Source: Balamuthia mandrillaris (Eukaryota > Discosea > Longamoebia > Balamuthiidae). From it: DNA of 64,000 nt. The notes under the pieces were generated by a model that ran no database searches, had not been told where the DNA came from, and was given only the letters and a program-made list of their open reading frames with translations. Position 1 is the stretch's first letter. Every line of letters starts with the position of its first letter. Below are positions 28,676-41,495 of the stretch, one piece after another. Location: assembly GCA_031835245.1 (NCBI GenBank), contig JAVKOQ010000140.1, positions 48,501 through 112,500 on the forward strand, written 5' to 3'. Both the position numbers and the translations under genes were made by a program.

Positions 28676-31600
28676 ATGGCCGAGTTGGAAAACACTTCAT
28701 CGGACGCCTCGACCTTTCCTTCCTCCTCTCTTACCTTCTCCTCCACCTCGCCCTTACATTCCGTCCCCTCTGATGCTGCTGCTGCTTCCTCTTCCTCCTC
28801 CTCCTCCTCGCCTTCCTCTTCTTTCTCCTCCTTTGCCACCGCTTTCCCCGCCGTTCCTACTTCCCCTCCCGAATCTCGTCGCCACCGCATCGTCCACTCT
28901 TCTCTTTCTTCCATGTAAAACCTTTTCTCTCTTCTCTCTTTCATCTTTTTTTTTCTCACTTGCTCCCTTCTCCTCCTCCATAGCTTGGGCCTGGTGAGGG
29001 TGAACACGTGGTTCATCCTGTTCTGCCTGATGGTGCCGGCGTTCTTCACTGGGATCACCTTTGGGGTGATCCCCCACGGCGACCCGCTGCTCCCGCTCTT
29101 CTCGCGGCGGGGCGCGTGGCCCACGGTATTCTTCATAGTGCCGGTGGGCTACACCGCCATGAGCTACCTCAACCTGGCGTTGTACAGGGGCGCTGTGGGC
29201 TTGTACCCCAAGCCCTTCCATCTCAGTCTCGCGCTTTTTGGTAACTGCTCTCTGCTCTCTGCTCTCTCGTTCTCTCTTTTACACTTTCATACTGTCTCTT
29301 TTCTCTCGTCCTCTTTCTCGCTCTCTCTTCTCTCTCTTTCTCTCTTTCTCTCTTTTTCTATTGCGTTTTCTTTCTTTTCTCTCTTTCGCTCATTATTATT
29401 GTTTGTTGTGTGAAGCGTTGGTCATAGTGAACACCTTTGTGATGGAGATGTTATTCAGCATGTTGGCTGTTCTCTTTGAAGACTTTTTCCCAATGATTGG
29501 ACTCGTGTTCTGGATTATCACTTACTTTATTACGTTTACTGGTTTGTTTTCTCTCGTCCCTTCTTCTCGCACTTCCCTATTCTTTTTTGACCTCGTTCAA
29601 CCGTATTTTAAACAAACAACACAAACAAAAAGGAGTGTTCATTTACGAAGTTTGTTGGAAGAACGAAATCCGAAACGAACTTATAGGGCACATTCGGCAA
29701 CAAAGACGACTCAAACGGCAACAACGAAGACAACAACAACAGGCAGGAATAGAACAACTGGTGGAAGAGATAAGTAATCAAGAAGAAAGAAGAGTCGCAG
29801 AAGAAAAAGCAGAAGCAAGGGAAAACCCGAGTTCAATGCCGGAAGGAAATCCTGAGGCAGTCTCACAAAGAACAACCCAAAAAGAAGAAAGAGACGGCGA
29901 CGAAGACGGCTCTTCTTTTCCATCTTTCTCCTCATCGGATTCAGACTTAGACTCAGATTTGGAGTGGTTTGAGGACGAAGCGGGTGAGATATTATATCTG
30001 ACTAGAATCCGACAAAGGCACTCTCAAGAACCGACCAACCCAACGCAAACGGATGAACAAAACAGTTCCGAAAAAGGCAAAGAAAAAAGTGATGACAAAG
30101 CGGAAACAAAACAAGTGAATGAAGGGCAAGAAGAAAGCTCTGCCTCTGAATTTGAAGATGTAGAATTGGACAGTATGAGCTCAACGCAAGACGAAGACGA
30201 AGACGAACAAGACGAGGATTTGGTGGAAGAAGAAAGCGATACGATCATCGAACTCCAAAAGCAGTTGCAAAACCAACGAGAAGAAAAGATGGATGGAATG
30301 AAGCCAAAACACAAAGAGAAAGAAAAAGAAGATACGATACAAAAGCCAATCGAGCAAAATGAAAGAAAACCGAATAACCTAACCTACACACCGAGGAGAA
30401 AGGTAATAGAAATGGAAGAAGAACAAATTGATGCGCGAATGAAGAAGGAAGAGGCCTGTTTGCACGAGGAGGAAGAAGATGACGACGAAGAGGAAAGCGA
30501 AAGCGAAAAAGAACATGATATGCGATTAGCAGAAAAAGAAATGAATGTCCATTCAAAGCCACGAAAACAAACTAGAGGAGAGGAAGAAGGAGAAGAAAAG
30601 GGAACAGTAGGAGCAACTAAACGAAATGGACGAAGCAAGAAAAAGAAAAGAAAAAAGTCACGATCGGATGGACTGAGAGGAATCATGAGAAAGCATATGG
30701 CGCTCTTCTTCCAGTACATCAAAGTCATTTTTTCATTGTTCTTGTATTATCTCATTCTCATCGCTTATATCATAGCCTTTCGCGAGGTGCGTACCCCGAA
30801 CACAAAAACTGGATAGACGACTAACCTCTGTTTCAATGTAAAGGTTAGTGGCGCATGGCAGCCAGTCTTAGTTGTGATACTAGAACTTTTAGCATTTGGA
30901 TTTCGAAAAGCGTTGTTGAGTTTGACAGACCCGTTTCCTTTGGAGATGGCGATGCTCATTGCTGGCTTTTGGGTCGAGAATATAACTGACTTGGTATCTT
31001 TCCATTTTATGTTTTTTTATGTTTTTTTTTTGCTTCGTTTGTCTTTTTGCTATCTGTTGTTTCGTTGTGCGTTAACGCCTTATCTTCCATGGAAACCATA
31101 GTTCCAAACGTTGGCTTATCCGAGCGTTTTTGCTTACTATGTCTTTGCTGTGATTCTCCTAGTAACCTTTGCTGGAAATACTGCAAATTTGATCTTTTTG
31201 ACTCAATGGTAATCTCTTGCTTTCGCTCATTCTCAGCACGCTGACACAACCACGATAGGTGGTTTACTTTTCGAGTGTGGATAAAGGGTGTTCTTTCTGG
31301 ACGATGTCGGAAAGGAAAAGAGATGCCTAAACAAAATGACCTTGTCATTCCTGATGATCGTGGGCACGGTTGGAATCGTCCCGGTAAAGCTGTCATTTTT
31401 GTTATTTTCTGCTGTTCTTCAATGTTTTATTGGTTTTTTCGATTGAAACTAAAACAAAACAACAAACAGGTTATGTGAGACGACAAATCCGGTTCTATCA
31501 ATGGAAGATATTCAGTCAGCTTTGCTCGGCTCTGTTCTACATCTACATCAGTACCTTTCTTCGTTTCGGTCGAAACGCACAGTATTACGTCTTTTCAGAT

Positions 31601-32095
31601 GATCCATATGCAAGTGACAGTGGTGAGGATGAAGTTAGTCTCTCTGAAGATCATTGGCAAAAAAGTGTGATCTATGCTGCTATCAACGTGCCTATCATCC
31701 TTTTGGCTGGTCTCGTAGGATTCCTTTTGGTTCGCTACAAACATAAGGAAGCTTACAAACAGATAAAGGTCAGAAACTCTCCCTCCTTTACCACTCTCGT
31801 CATCTAGTTCTGATTATCAATGCTGTTCTTTAACAGTCATCATTGGCAACAACACTCACCAACAAGACGTACATTGGCATGGTGGTAGCTATATTGAGCC
31901 AAAACGCTGTGTGGGCCTTGTTCATCATTCAATTCCATCAACAAGTAAGTGGTTATGTTCTTTTGCTCATTATTGCCTTGCTCTCCTCTAGCTCGCCTCT
32001 CGCCTCTCTCCTCGTCCCTCTCCCCTCCCTTACGTAAAGCAACAAACAGGTGTGGTGGGCCTTCTTGAATGGCGTTGAAGATATTGGTCCATGAA
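28676..32095 (+). CDS. Unrecognised multi-pass membrane protein with a large charged cytosolic insert
   Basis: I do not recognise the family. Exons run from MAELENTSSDASTFPSSSL through about ten hydrophobic spans to WWAFLNGVEDIGP. Visible conserved-looking blocks are VNTWFILFCLMVPAFFTGIT, VFFIVPVGYTAMSYLNLALY, VIVNTFVMEMLFSMLAVLFE, FAVILLVTFAGN and SVIYAAINVPIILLAGLVGF. Between the fourth and fifth spans lies an exon of about 1.1 kb (29630-30790). It encodes roughly 380 mostly charged residues: Gln/Arg-rich at first (RRLKRQQRRQQQQ), then long Glu/Asp clusters, then a basic stretch (SKKKKRKKSRSD) just before the membrane re-entry. No transporter or receptor signature was found. The start is the first ATG after a divergent promoter. 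Confidence 0.75.
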
Positions 32096-32285
32096 CATTC
32101 GCTTTTTTTCATCTCCTTTTTTTTATGGAAGAGAATGAAGACGAAGAAGGACCAAAAAAAAAAAGAAAGAAAAAAAGAAAAAGAAAAAAAGAAAAGAAAC
32201 AAAGAGGAAAGATGTACATGACAAAAAAACTCTCCTCTTTGAAACAAAAAAAAATAAAGTTAAAACTAAATATTGTTTGTTTTTG

Positions 32286-32551
32286 TTACTTGGACCGTTT
32301 GTCACTGTTAGCAGAGGAGCTCGGCTCTCTCGGCTCGCGCAAAAGACTTTGCTTGAAGGCCTCGTCGGGTCCTTTGGAGATGGTCACTTTCTCAATGTCC
32401 CAAAGATAGTCCTGAATGGGGGCCACCGGGTGAAGGCAGTACTTCACCTGCTGATACATCTGTATTTCTTTGACCACTTTGGCGAGAGACACTTTCTTTT
32501 TCCAGTTGATAAGACCTTTTACAGAGAGAAGCGTGGAGAGAATGTAAGAAT

Positions 32552-32589
<38 letters not shown>

Positions 32590-33223
32590 AAAGTGAGAAA
32601 AAACAAAAACACGAAAGAAGTACAACAGGAGGCAGCATAACAAACAAAGACAGAAAGAAAGGCGAACCGTTGAAACGAGTATCAGGATTGCCATCGTCGA
32701 TAAAAGTGATGTCCGTCAGATAAACGCCTAAATAGGGCACAACGGGCGGATTCAGCGTGTGAAGGCGCTCTCGGTAGACCTTGTAACTGCTCTTGGTGGA
32801 CAGCATTTCTTGCATGTCTTCCAACACCGCCACCTTCTCCTTTGGCACCAACTTTTTAAACACAACAACAGAGATCAGTTGTTATTGTTTTAAATAAAAA
32901 GAATAAAAAGAATAAAAGTATAATAAAACCAATTACATAAAAATAAAATAAAAAGAATAAAAAGAATAAGAGAATGTTAAGACAAACGAATAAACGAACC
33001 TCCCAAGTTCTGGAGAGACGATGCACAGCGGCGGAGCCCAACCCGCTCGTTATCTCCATCGCTGCGTTCAGGTTGTTCAAAGCGACGCATTCCTCGGCGA
33101 TGGTGATGAACCGCGTCAAGACGGCCGCTCGAAGGCGAAGCTCCTCCGCGTTTACCACTGTCGAAGTCACCCACTCGCTCACCTTTTATTCATTTTATTT
33201 GTGTTTGTTTGTTCTTGTGAGTG

Positions 33224-33284
<61 letters not shown>

Positions 33285-36200
33285 AGCGATAAAGAGACGA
33301 GAGAGAATACCTTATTAAAACGTTCAATGGTAACTATGATGTTCGGCGCCGTCTCTTTGTTTTTACCAGCACTCCACCCGTTGCTCAAAAACTCCTTCGG
33401 CTGGATCTTGTAGAACAGCTCAAACTCCAGGAGGGTCAACTGGCGGGCCACCTCCAACGGGGACAAGTCCAATATGTCAAAGGCATTGCTGGTCTCATCG
33501 AAGAGAGTCGGTAGAATGGGTTCAGGAGCAGCAGTAAGAAAAGCCTCCTTGCTTCGCTTCTTTGGGAAGACTTTCTTCTTGATGGAGTGTTTCAGCTTTT
33601 GGGCCAAGTTCTGCCATTGGGGCTTCGTCAGGAGAGATTGGTCGATGAAGCGGAGGAGACGGTCGGTCAGTTTTGGATCCTCCACAAAGTCTCGGAAGGA
33701 GAGCTCCAACCAGTTGAGAAGCACGGTGCACACGCGAATCTTGGAGGGGTCTTTGACACCAGAAGCGGGAGATGAAAATGCTGTTGTCGTGGTTGGCTCT
33801 TGTTGTTGTTCTGCATCTTGTTGCAAAGGAAGAGATACAGAAGAGAATGAAGAGGAAGAAGAGGGCGAGAAGGAAGTTGAAGGAGAAGCAGTGGAAGGAG
33901 AAAGAGGAGGAGAGGAAGAAGGTAGTCTTTCGGAAGGAAGAGGTAATGGGGGAGGAACAACCAGCGGTCGATTGGGTTTAGCTCCAAGTGGAGGAGGTGT
34001 GGGTGGAGTTTGAGAAGTTTGCTTTCTCGCCGCCGCTGTTGCTGGAGGAGGAGCTGTTTTTCGTGTTTGTTGGTTCGAATGTTGATCCTCTGAAGTGGAT
34101 GTCGTTGGAAGAGGAAGTGGAGCAGGTGGAACGTTCACCTTACGAGGTGTGATGGATTTACCAGAAGAAGAAAGAGTGGTATTCGTATCGCTTTCAGCTT
34201 CTTTGCTATCGGAAGAGGAGGAAGAAGAAGAGGAAGAAGAAGCAGCAGTTTCTCGCGGTGAGTGAGGCGGAGCAGAAGGACCTGAGCCAGGGATTATTGC
34301 TCGAGTAGGGATTCGTGGTGGAGCATACAGAAACCTGGCATTGAAAAAAACGTTAACGAAGAGACCGAGGAAGAGCAGCAAAGAACAGAGAGGAGTGAAA
34401 CCGTACAGTGCAATAAGCTTTCTAAGCAATTGCATCGGTTGAATGAAGGAATGATAGGTTAATATGAAGGTCTGGATGAAATCAATGTCCGTCACGTTGT
34501 CGTCTGTGAGCTTTTCTATAAGTTTGCTGACTGACGCAGCCACCACCGCGTGTCCGTCCATAACAATGTTTTCTGTTGTATCCATCTATCACAAATGCGT
34601 TTTAGTTAGATCAAAACAAAACCAGAAGAGAGAGAGAGAGAGAGAGAGAGTACCTGTATGTCCAAAGATTCCAGCGTAAAATTCCGTTGTCTTCCATAGG
34701 AAGGAGAAGAAGGTGTCGTGGAAGCGTACTCCTCCTCACTTCCCTGCTCTCTTCCGGTCCTAAACGGCACCATGGGAAACACGTTTCCGTATCTTCCTTG
34801 TGAAACAGCCAACAATCGTTTCTTCCTTTCATCTGCTCCACTTCGGTCTTCTTCCGCTGTTGCCGCTCCGTTCTCCTCATTGTTGTTCCCTTCTCCTTGT
34901 TCCTTTCCTTCTTTCAAGTATCCTTGAAAACGTCTCAATGTTCTTGCATCAAACGAGTAGGCTTCGTTCGTATCTCCAATGCTGCTCCTTCGCGGTCCTA
35001 TCGAAGCGGTACGCATCGTCAAAGCGCCGCCTGGATTGAACGTAGTTTTTCGGTTGTTGGTGATGTTTTTCTGGCTCTTTCGTTTGTTGTTGGTTGACTT
35101 TGGTCTGTCTTTCTTCAACAACTTCACTTTCTTCGTTGTGGATGAATCGCTGTCTTCTTTCTCGTTCTTCTTCTCCTCCTTTTCTTTTTGCTTGTCTTTG
35201 TTTGTTTCCTCGTTTCCTTCCTCCCCTCCTCCTTCTTCCTCCTCTTCATCTCCATCATCCGAATAAGCAAACTGCTTTACTGATACAATTGTTCTCTCCT
35301 CGTTTTCTCTCTTCTCCACCTCCTCCACCCCGACATTGGCATTGATCTTCTTGTTCCTCAACGCTTTGATCCAACTCTGCATCTCCTCTTCTGTCTCCGT
35401 CTTGATGAGGTAGCCTCTGTCCTGAGACCAGCTGTAGATTTGGAAGAAGAAGCAGGTGGAGTCGTCTTGCTCTTCGGACGGCACGCTTTCAAACGTACAA
35501 GAGGCTAATGGGACTTTGCCACACGGTCTTGCTGCGTACTGTTTTGTTCGTGTTGTGGTTAATGCTGTGCAAGAAAGAAACGACAAGAAACGACAAGAAA
35601 GACGAGAAAGACGAGAAACAACCCACCTGATCAGTGAAGTACCAAAGATTGTTTCCATGAAGCACGAACCATCTCTTCTTCCAGTTCTTAACGCGGTGAC
35701 CCGCCAAACCTTTCTTCCATAGAAAGCCATTCTTGTCTGGGTTTGGAATGACTGCTGCCGGTGGCTGTCATATAGAAAGAACAAGAACAGCAAAGAAGAA
35801 GAAAGCATGAGAGGAAGTGATGAGAGAGAAGAAAAAGAAGAAAGACAAACATTTTCGTTGGGATCAACAAATCGCAAGAGCGGTTCGCTGGAAGCTATAT
35901 CATCTTTCGAAAGTATCTCATCCAAAAAGTGTTGCAGCTTCTTCGCTCTCTTGGCCACAAACAATTCTTTCGTGTTGCCGACGAGTTTCAGTTTACTGGG
36001 AAGTGGTGGCAGCTTGCCATACTTCTTTTCTTTGGAGAGCTATTTCAAAACACAGCATGCAGTAAGTACTTACAGAGAGAGAGAGAGAGAGAGAGAGAAG
36101 GTAAGAACCTCTTGCTCAAGTTCACGAAACTCGCTGTATCGTCGTGTGACTTGCCATGACTCATCATTGTCGGCCTTTACATCCATCAAATATACCTTCA

Positions 36201-37208
36201 AAAAACAAAACAACGGATGAGAAGAGAAGAGAAAGAGAGAAGCGAAGAAGCGAAGAAGAGAGAACGAGAGAACGGCAAAGAAGCGCGAAGAGAAGAGAGG
36301 CAGAGAAGAAGCAGAAAAGGAGACGAAAGACGAAAGACGGACAGGAAGGGAAGAAAAATGCATACCACGTAAGGTGGTTTTTTGTGCTGGGGGTGCTCTA
36401 TCTTCTCAAACACGAGGATGCGTATGTCCACAATCCGGTTGGCCAGCAGCTTTTGCCCTTTTCTCATGGCAGAGAACGCCACCTCTTGTGTGGTTTGTCT
36501 GGCGGTGGGAGTGGACGAAGTATTTGAGGAGGGGGTTGAGGAAGAAACCGAGGGAGAAGAGGAGTTGGAAGAAGGAGAAGGAGGGCTGGAAGAAGCAGGA
36601 GAAGTGGAAGGAGAGAGGCCGACCAAACAGAGTCCAGCAAGTCGGTTGTTGTTGTTGTTAGTGTTGTTGGGACGACCCTCTCGAGAAGGAGGAAGGGGAG
36701 ACGGCGGCCCACCCGAACTGTTAAGGAAGGAAGAGACGGAAGAGCTTTTGTGAAGGACTTTAACTCTCTCGTTGCTGTTGTTATTTTTGTTGTTGCTGTT
36801 GTTATTATTGCTATTTCGTTGAGCGGAAGAAGGAGCGCCAAAGTTCATGTAAGAGAAGGGAGCGGCGGAAGAAGGAGAGGAAGAATAGGAAGAATAGCTG
36901 AAAGGAGCAGCGGTGGATGAAGGGGAATAAGACGAAGACAATGAGGAGGAGGAGGAAGGTGAGTAGGAGGACGGGGCAACCGAAATGGGAGGAGAGGGAG
37001 AGGGAGCAGAGGGACGCAGCTTGTGTTGCGTTGGGAGAAGGGTCTCGCTTTTGCTTAGGTTCGAGTAAGGAGAGGAAGCAGGAAAAGAAGAGGAGGAGAT
37101 CTCTTGCGGTGAGCCCGCGCTCTGGCTTCTTTCATTGTTGACCGATTTGAGCGGCGTTTGAGGCGGCGGTCGACGTGGAGCGGCTCTGGTGGGAGGAGGA
37201 GTGTCCAT
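32286..37208 (-). CDS. PX-PH-RasGEF multidomain Ras guanine-nucleotide exchange factor
   Basis: One long multi-exon gene. A Pro/Ser-rich region of about 260 residues is followed by a PX domain (RIVDIRILVFEKIEHPQHKK, VTRRYSEFRELEQE, KKLQHFLDEILS). A PH domain comes next (NGFLWKKGLAGHRVKNWKKR, WFVLHGNNLWYFTD, YLIKTETEEEMQSWIKALRN), then an acidic/basic linker. A RasGEF N-terminal motif follows (DIDFIQTFILTYHSFIQPMQ), then a Pro-rich insert and a catalytic Cdc25 domain: DLSPLEVARQLTLLEFELFY, RAAVLTRFITIAEECVALNN, PVVPYLGVYLTDITFIDDG. PX and PH both bind phosphoinositides, so the protein should activate a Ras-family GTPase at membranes. At least eight introns, several with (CT)n tracts. The joins keep one continuous order of domains on one strand with no start or stop between them, which supports a single gene. 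Confidence 0.88.
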
Positions 37209-37540
37209 GACCCCTTGCGAAAAGGACAGAGATGAAAAAAAAAAATCCCTTTTCTTTCTTTTTTTTGTTCTGCTTTATTTGAACATGCAACGGCAGATGT
37301 AACGCATTACGAAAAGAAAATTATTATGTCGACATGTGAAATGAATGAATTTATATTTCGAATTTTTAGTGGCTGATCGGCCTGGTGGAAACATATGATC
37401 TACCAATCAACATTCTTAGGGGAAAAATTTGATATTCACGTCGTCACGAAATAAATGATATCTTCCCGGAATGGATTAACGAGGAAGACAACAGGAATGT
37501 TGCGGGCAGGAGGAACGACAACACTCACGCAGCAAACAAC
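37209..37540. promoter_or_regulatory. Divergent promoter region with both recurring motifs
   Basis: Gap between the RasGEF gene (-) and the kelch gene (+). TGTCGACA lies at 37327-37334 and CGTCGTCACGA at 37439-37449. AT-rich, no coding signal. Confidence 0.6.
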
Positions 37541-37878
37541 ATGAAGGATAGCAGCACCGTTTCCGAATGCTCGATTCAGTACTATCCCGTCTTCTTGGAA
37601 CGTGCCGAGGAGGAGGGGCAGGAATCCCTTGAAAAGGAGGAGGAGGGTCTTGGCATGACCGCAGGTTTCTTTTCCAGCGGCCATTCGTGCAACTACATCG
37701 CGGAGGAGGACATAGTGGTTCTGTTTGGAGGACACAGGAAGAGGAGACAAAGAGGCAGCAAAGGCACAAACCGCACCAACCAGTTTTACGTGGTGAACAA
37801 TGCTCACCTTCTTGGCAAAGAGGACGCCTCCTCTTCTACGGATGCTGCCGCTACTTGGCATTCTGGTACCTTCCTTGT

Positions 37879-37918
<40 letters not shown>

Positions 37919-39565
37919 TCTTAAGTCTTTTTATTTTTCTCATATATTTATTTATTATAGTAGGCAAACAGAACATAAAAGGAAGAGCAGGGCACGCTTC
38001 CTTCGTTCTAGGGAGCGCCTTTTATCTGCATGGCGGCTATGACAGCTTTGACAACGTTTTATCGGACCTCATTCGAGTGGACACTTCCACATGTATCCAT
38101 TCTCTTTGTTGCTATGTTTTTTCTTCTGTTTCCTTGCTTCTTGTTCTTGTTCTTCTTGCTTCTTTTTCTTTTTCTTCTTCTTCTTCTTCTTCTTCTTCTC
38201 ACTTCCTCGTGTTTATTCCCTCTTTTCGTTTGTTTTCGCTTTTAGCTGATTTACAACACGAAAGTATCTCATATGAGGCGGTAGTGCCAAATGTGGATAG
38301 ACGATGGCACTGTCATACAAACGTTGGAAACACTCTCTTCTTCCATGGCGGCTGGAATGGATCGGGTAGCGTGATGTCCTCTCTCTCTCTCTCTCTCGTC
38401 GTTTCCTTGTCGTACTCCTCTTCTTAAAATAAAGCTCAACACCATTACAGGTCCTCTGGACGATGTTATAGCTTTCTCACTAGGTAAGCATGAAATGCAG
38501 TACATCAAAACCCGAACAAAGCGATTGAAAAATAATTTTAATAAGTTGTCCGCTGCAGAGACCAAAAGATGGATGCAACTAAACTGCAAAGAAGGCCCAT
38601 GTGCTAGACGTTGGCACTCTTTAACGCGGGTGGAAACTGTAGATAACCAAGCTGTCATCTTTGGTGGGATGAGCAAGGATGCAGCTGGCACCAGGATCCT
38701 ATTTAATGACCTTCACATTCTTGATCTTGGTATAATTACGACCAATGACTTGTCTCTTTCTTCATTCTGTATTCTTTTCTTGTGTTATCACTTTCAACTT
38801 TGTAGTTTTTTCTGTCTTCTTTCTTGTGTTCTCACTATCTTCTTTCCTTCGTCAGCTTTATTCTAAACCGTTTTTATCCATATACTCTTAAGAAACTGAA
38901 CGCTGGATGAAAGTCAGAGAAAAAGGAGAGCTTCCGTCAACGCGCTATCGACACACACTTACCACTCTACCAGGCTCCCCCAAACAGATGCTGCTTTTGG
39001 GAGGCTTTGGTGAAGACGAACACACTCGCAAAACAGTTCACATACTTCATACAGGTACCTCAACCCATTCTTTTTCTTATTGATTTTAGTTTTAAAACTT
39101 TCGCCATTCAACATTCCTTTTTCTTTCTTTTCTTTGCTTCTGTTCTTATGTTGCTATTGACGAACCACAAACACTTCTCCTAACTGTGGAAAAATAATTG
39201 AAGATGATATGAGCTGGCATACGATTCATGAGAACAGAGACATGTTTTATGGTGCCATCCGAACAGCGCATGGAGCCACCCCGGTAGGCGACAATGGCAT
39301 CTTCATAACAGGCGGTTTCCACCCAGAGTACCTTTCTCCATTTGGTTGGTTGGACGTTCGTTGCTTATAACTATAAGACGTCTTTTTTTTTGTTGTTATT
39401 CTTTCTTTTCCTTGTTCTTCTTGATTCTTCTTCTTCTGCTTGTTCTTCTTCTTCTTCTTCTTCCTTCTTCTTCTTCTTCTTCTTCTTCTTCTTCTTCTTC
39501 TTCTTCTTCTTCTTCTGCTTCTGCTTCTTCTTCTTCTTCTCGCTGCAGAAAACGAAGATAAGTAA
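37541..39565 (+). CDS. Kelch-repeat beta-propeller protein
   Basis: Multi-exon gene starting at MKDSSTVSECSIQYYPVFLE. Six kelch-like units are visible, each with a hydrophobic run then GG: DIVVLFGGHRKRR, SAFYLHGGYDSFD, TLFFHGGWNGSG, AVIFGGMSKDAAG, MLLLGGFGEDEHT and GIFITGGFHPEYLSPF. Partner segments include RRWHCHTNVGN, RRWHSLTRVE and RYRHTLTTLPG. The final exon adds only ENEDK before the stop at 39563-39565. No BTB, F-box or other partner domain is present, so this is a stand-alone propeller, probably a protein-interaction scaffold. Introns carry (CT)n and (TTC)n tracts. It converges on the F-box gene with about 80 bp between stops. Confidence 0.85.
39425..39540 (+). repeat. (TTC)n repeat in the last kelch-gene intron
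   Basis: TTC trinucleotides with occasional TGC, directly upstream of the final splice acceptor (CTGCAG). Confidence 0.9.
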
Positions 39566-39644
39566 AATGAGCTGTTTTATCGCAAAGAATAAACTCGTTC
39601 ATGTTCTGCGTTTTGTGCTTGCTCTTTTCTCCTTCTTGTGCTTC

Positions 39645-41387
39645 TCACTTCCACTGAAGAGATTGTTCTAAGAGAGCATCACGCAGGGCTTGCAGCAGCT
39701 TCAACTTTGTTTGAGGGAGACCTTTCCTTGAACCCAATGTTTTGCCCAACAAACCGCGAAGAGTAAACACGTCCAACCGAGATTTACAACCAGCAAAGGC
39801 ATGTTGATAGGTCTCTCTCAGCTCGGTCTCTAGTTCCTCTTCTTCTTTGACCTGTTTTTGCCTTTTAGACGATGGTTTCTGATCCTCTTTTTGCTTTGTT
39901 GCAGTTTCAACTGTTCGCTTTCTTTTGGTCGTTATATGCTTCTCTCTTTGTTGCGGCTCATTCTTGCTGGGCGGATTTTTCAATAACGGAACCAAGCTGC
40001 GGTAACCTTGTTGGATGGCTAGAGAGCAAAGTTCTGAAAGGCGTTCACCTTCACAGGGTGCACCATGCCATAACATGAAGCGCATCAGCTCCTTATTAGG
40101 CATCGCTCTGTCAACCCGCAAGTGTTTGGGCGAAAGGCCATGCTCGAAAAGGCATTCCATGACGGCGTTGCACATCGTCTTAGCGGCAAGGTCGAGTACC
40201 AACTCCTGCTGGCCACGGGAGGTGACGGATAAACCTGCTGCAAATAAAATGTTCAACAGTGCAACACGATTGTCCATTTCTTCGTTCAGGGGCGCCGCTG
40301 TTCTCTTTGACATCTGTTGCTTCTCTAGCTTTATTTGTTTTTCTTGCAATAAGACTTCATGCAACCAGAATCAAGCAACGATAAACTTAATGTACCTTCC
40401 TAACTAAGGGGCGAACCACATTCCCCAAAAGCTTGTAGGCGTTGTCTTGTTTCAGGTTGTAGAAGGGGAGCAAAAGCCTCACAATGCCAAGATGAGCCCT
40501 TGCAACTGCTTGCCCTAAAGCTTTTATAATGGATGAAACGGAGCGGCTTGTTCTTTGCGTTGTCACACAAAAGACAGAAACGATGCAGGAAAAGCGGTAC
40601 CATAATCGGAAGAATACGGTAAGTTTGCTTGCGCTGGCGTACCGTTGGCGGATACAGTGGAGAGCAAATACTGGACCACTTCTTCCTGCCCCGCTTTGGC
40701 GGCATAATTCAATGCAGAGTCAGATGCCGTGAGCATAACGCGGAGGTTGAAGGCAGAACCCAACTCACGGGCAGTCCAAGCAAAGTCCCCAGAGAAAAAT
40801 ACTTGCATGAGAAACGTCACGTGCCCGTTCTCGGCTGCATAGCGAAGGCACATCTGTGGCAGCTTGAAGAGTAAATATCCACCCTCCAACAGCTCATTGT
40901 GCTTTAAAAGCAGGCGGCGAAGCAAGACGGGGTGACCTCTTTGAGCAGCGACACCTATTTTAGCAAGGGCGACTGTTTCTTCTGGACTACAAAAGTCACG
41001 AACGCCAAGGTTTTTCTCAGGCAGGGTTCTTCTGGCAGCCACACGGAACCCAACAGAAGAGACCCGGTTTGCGGCGTGAAGAGCGCACACGGTCTTCATA
41101 AAGCTTTCTCTCCAACCATCTGCTGGGATGGGAGGGCAAGGCGGACCTGTTTTGTTGTTGTTTCGTTGCACTGTGAGTTGAGACAAAAGGAAACCACAGG
41201 AAAAAAAAAAAAGAGAAGAACACTAACCTCCAAGATATTCGTCGTGCCAACGACGCCACAAGCAACGGTCTTTCGCCAAGTTGTTCCAGGTTTGGCAAAC
41301 CAACAGCACCGCAGTGACATCCTTCAAAAAGTCCAACCTGGAGAACACGTCCAACATCACTTCCGCTAACATCCATGACCAGTCCAT
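39645..41387 (-). CDS. F-box and ankyrin-repeat protein
   Basis: The first exon (41228-41387) starts MDWSWMLAEVMLDVFSRLDF and continues LKDVTAVLLVCQTWNNLAKD, RCLWRRWHDEYLGG. This is an F-box, which binds SKP1 in SCF ubiquitin ligases. Later exons give ankyrin-like units (QRGHPVLLRRLLLKHNELLE, YAAENGHVTFLMQVFFSG, LNYAAKAGQEEVVQYLLSTV, ARAHLGIVRLLLPFY) and a longer C-terminal exon (39645 to about 40350). That exon has further degenerate repeats, a Lys/Arg-rich segment (TTKRKRTVETATKQKEDQKP) that could be a nuclear signal, and the end ALLEQSLQWK. The first intron splits a Val codon (G|TG). The substrate is unknown. The start lies about 110 bases from the helicase start on the other strand. Confidence 0.8.
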
Positions 41388-41474
41388 CCTTTTGGGCTTT
41401 CTCCTGTAATGGCAGACCCTGAAAAAAATTATAGGAAAAATTTAAGCCAAAATATTTCCAAGAATTCTTTGGGT

Positions 41475-41482
41475 TGTCGACA
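41475..41482. promoter_or_regulatory. TGTCGACA motif in the F-box/helicase divergent gap
   Basis: Copy of the recurring palindrome, 13 bases upstream of the preferred helicase start at 41496. Confidence 0.5.
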
Positions 41483-41495
41483 CGAAGAAAGTAAG

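Noticed and set aside
33179-34585. Treating the Ser/Leu runs (SLSLSL and similar) as parts of proteins
   Set aside because: They are translated (CT)n microsatellites lying between clear GT and AG splice sites; the conserved domains continue on both sides.
32286-37208. Two separate genes (RasGEF at 32286-34585 and PX-PH at 34600-37208)
   Set aside because: The PX-PH part has no stop codon in its frame before a plausible donor near 34650, and the RasGEF_N exon has an acceptor-type sequence just before its ATG. A single gene is simpler, but transcript evidence would decide.
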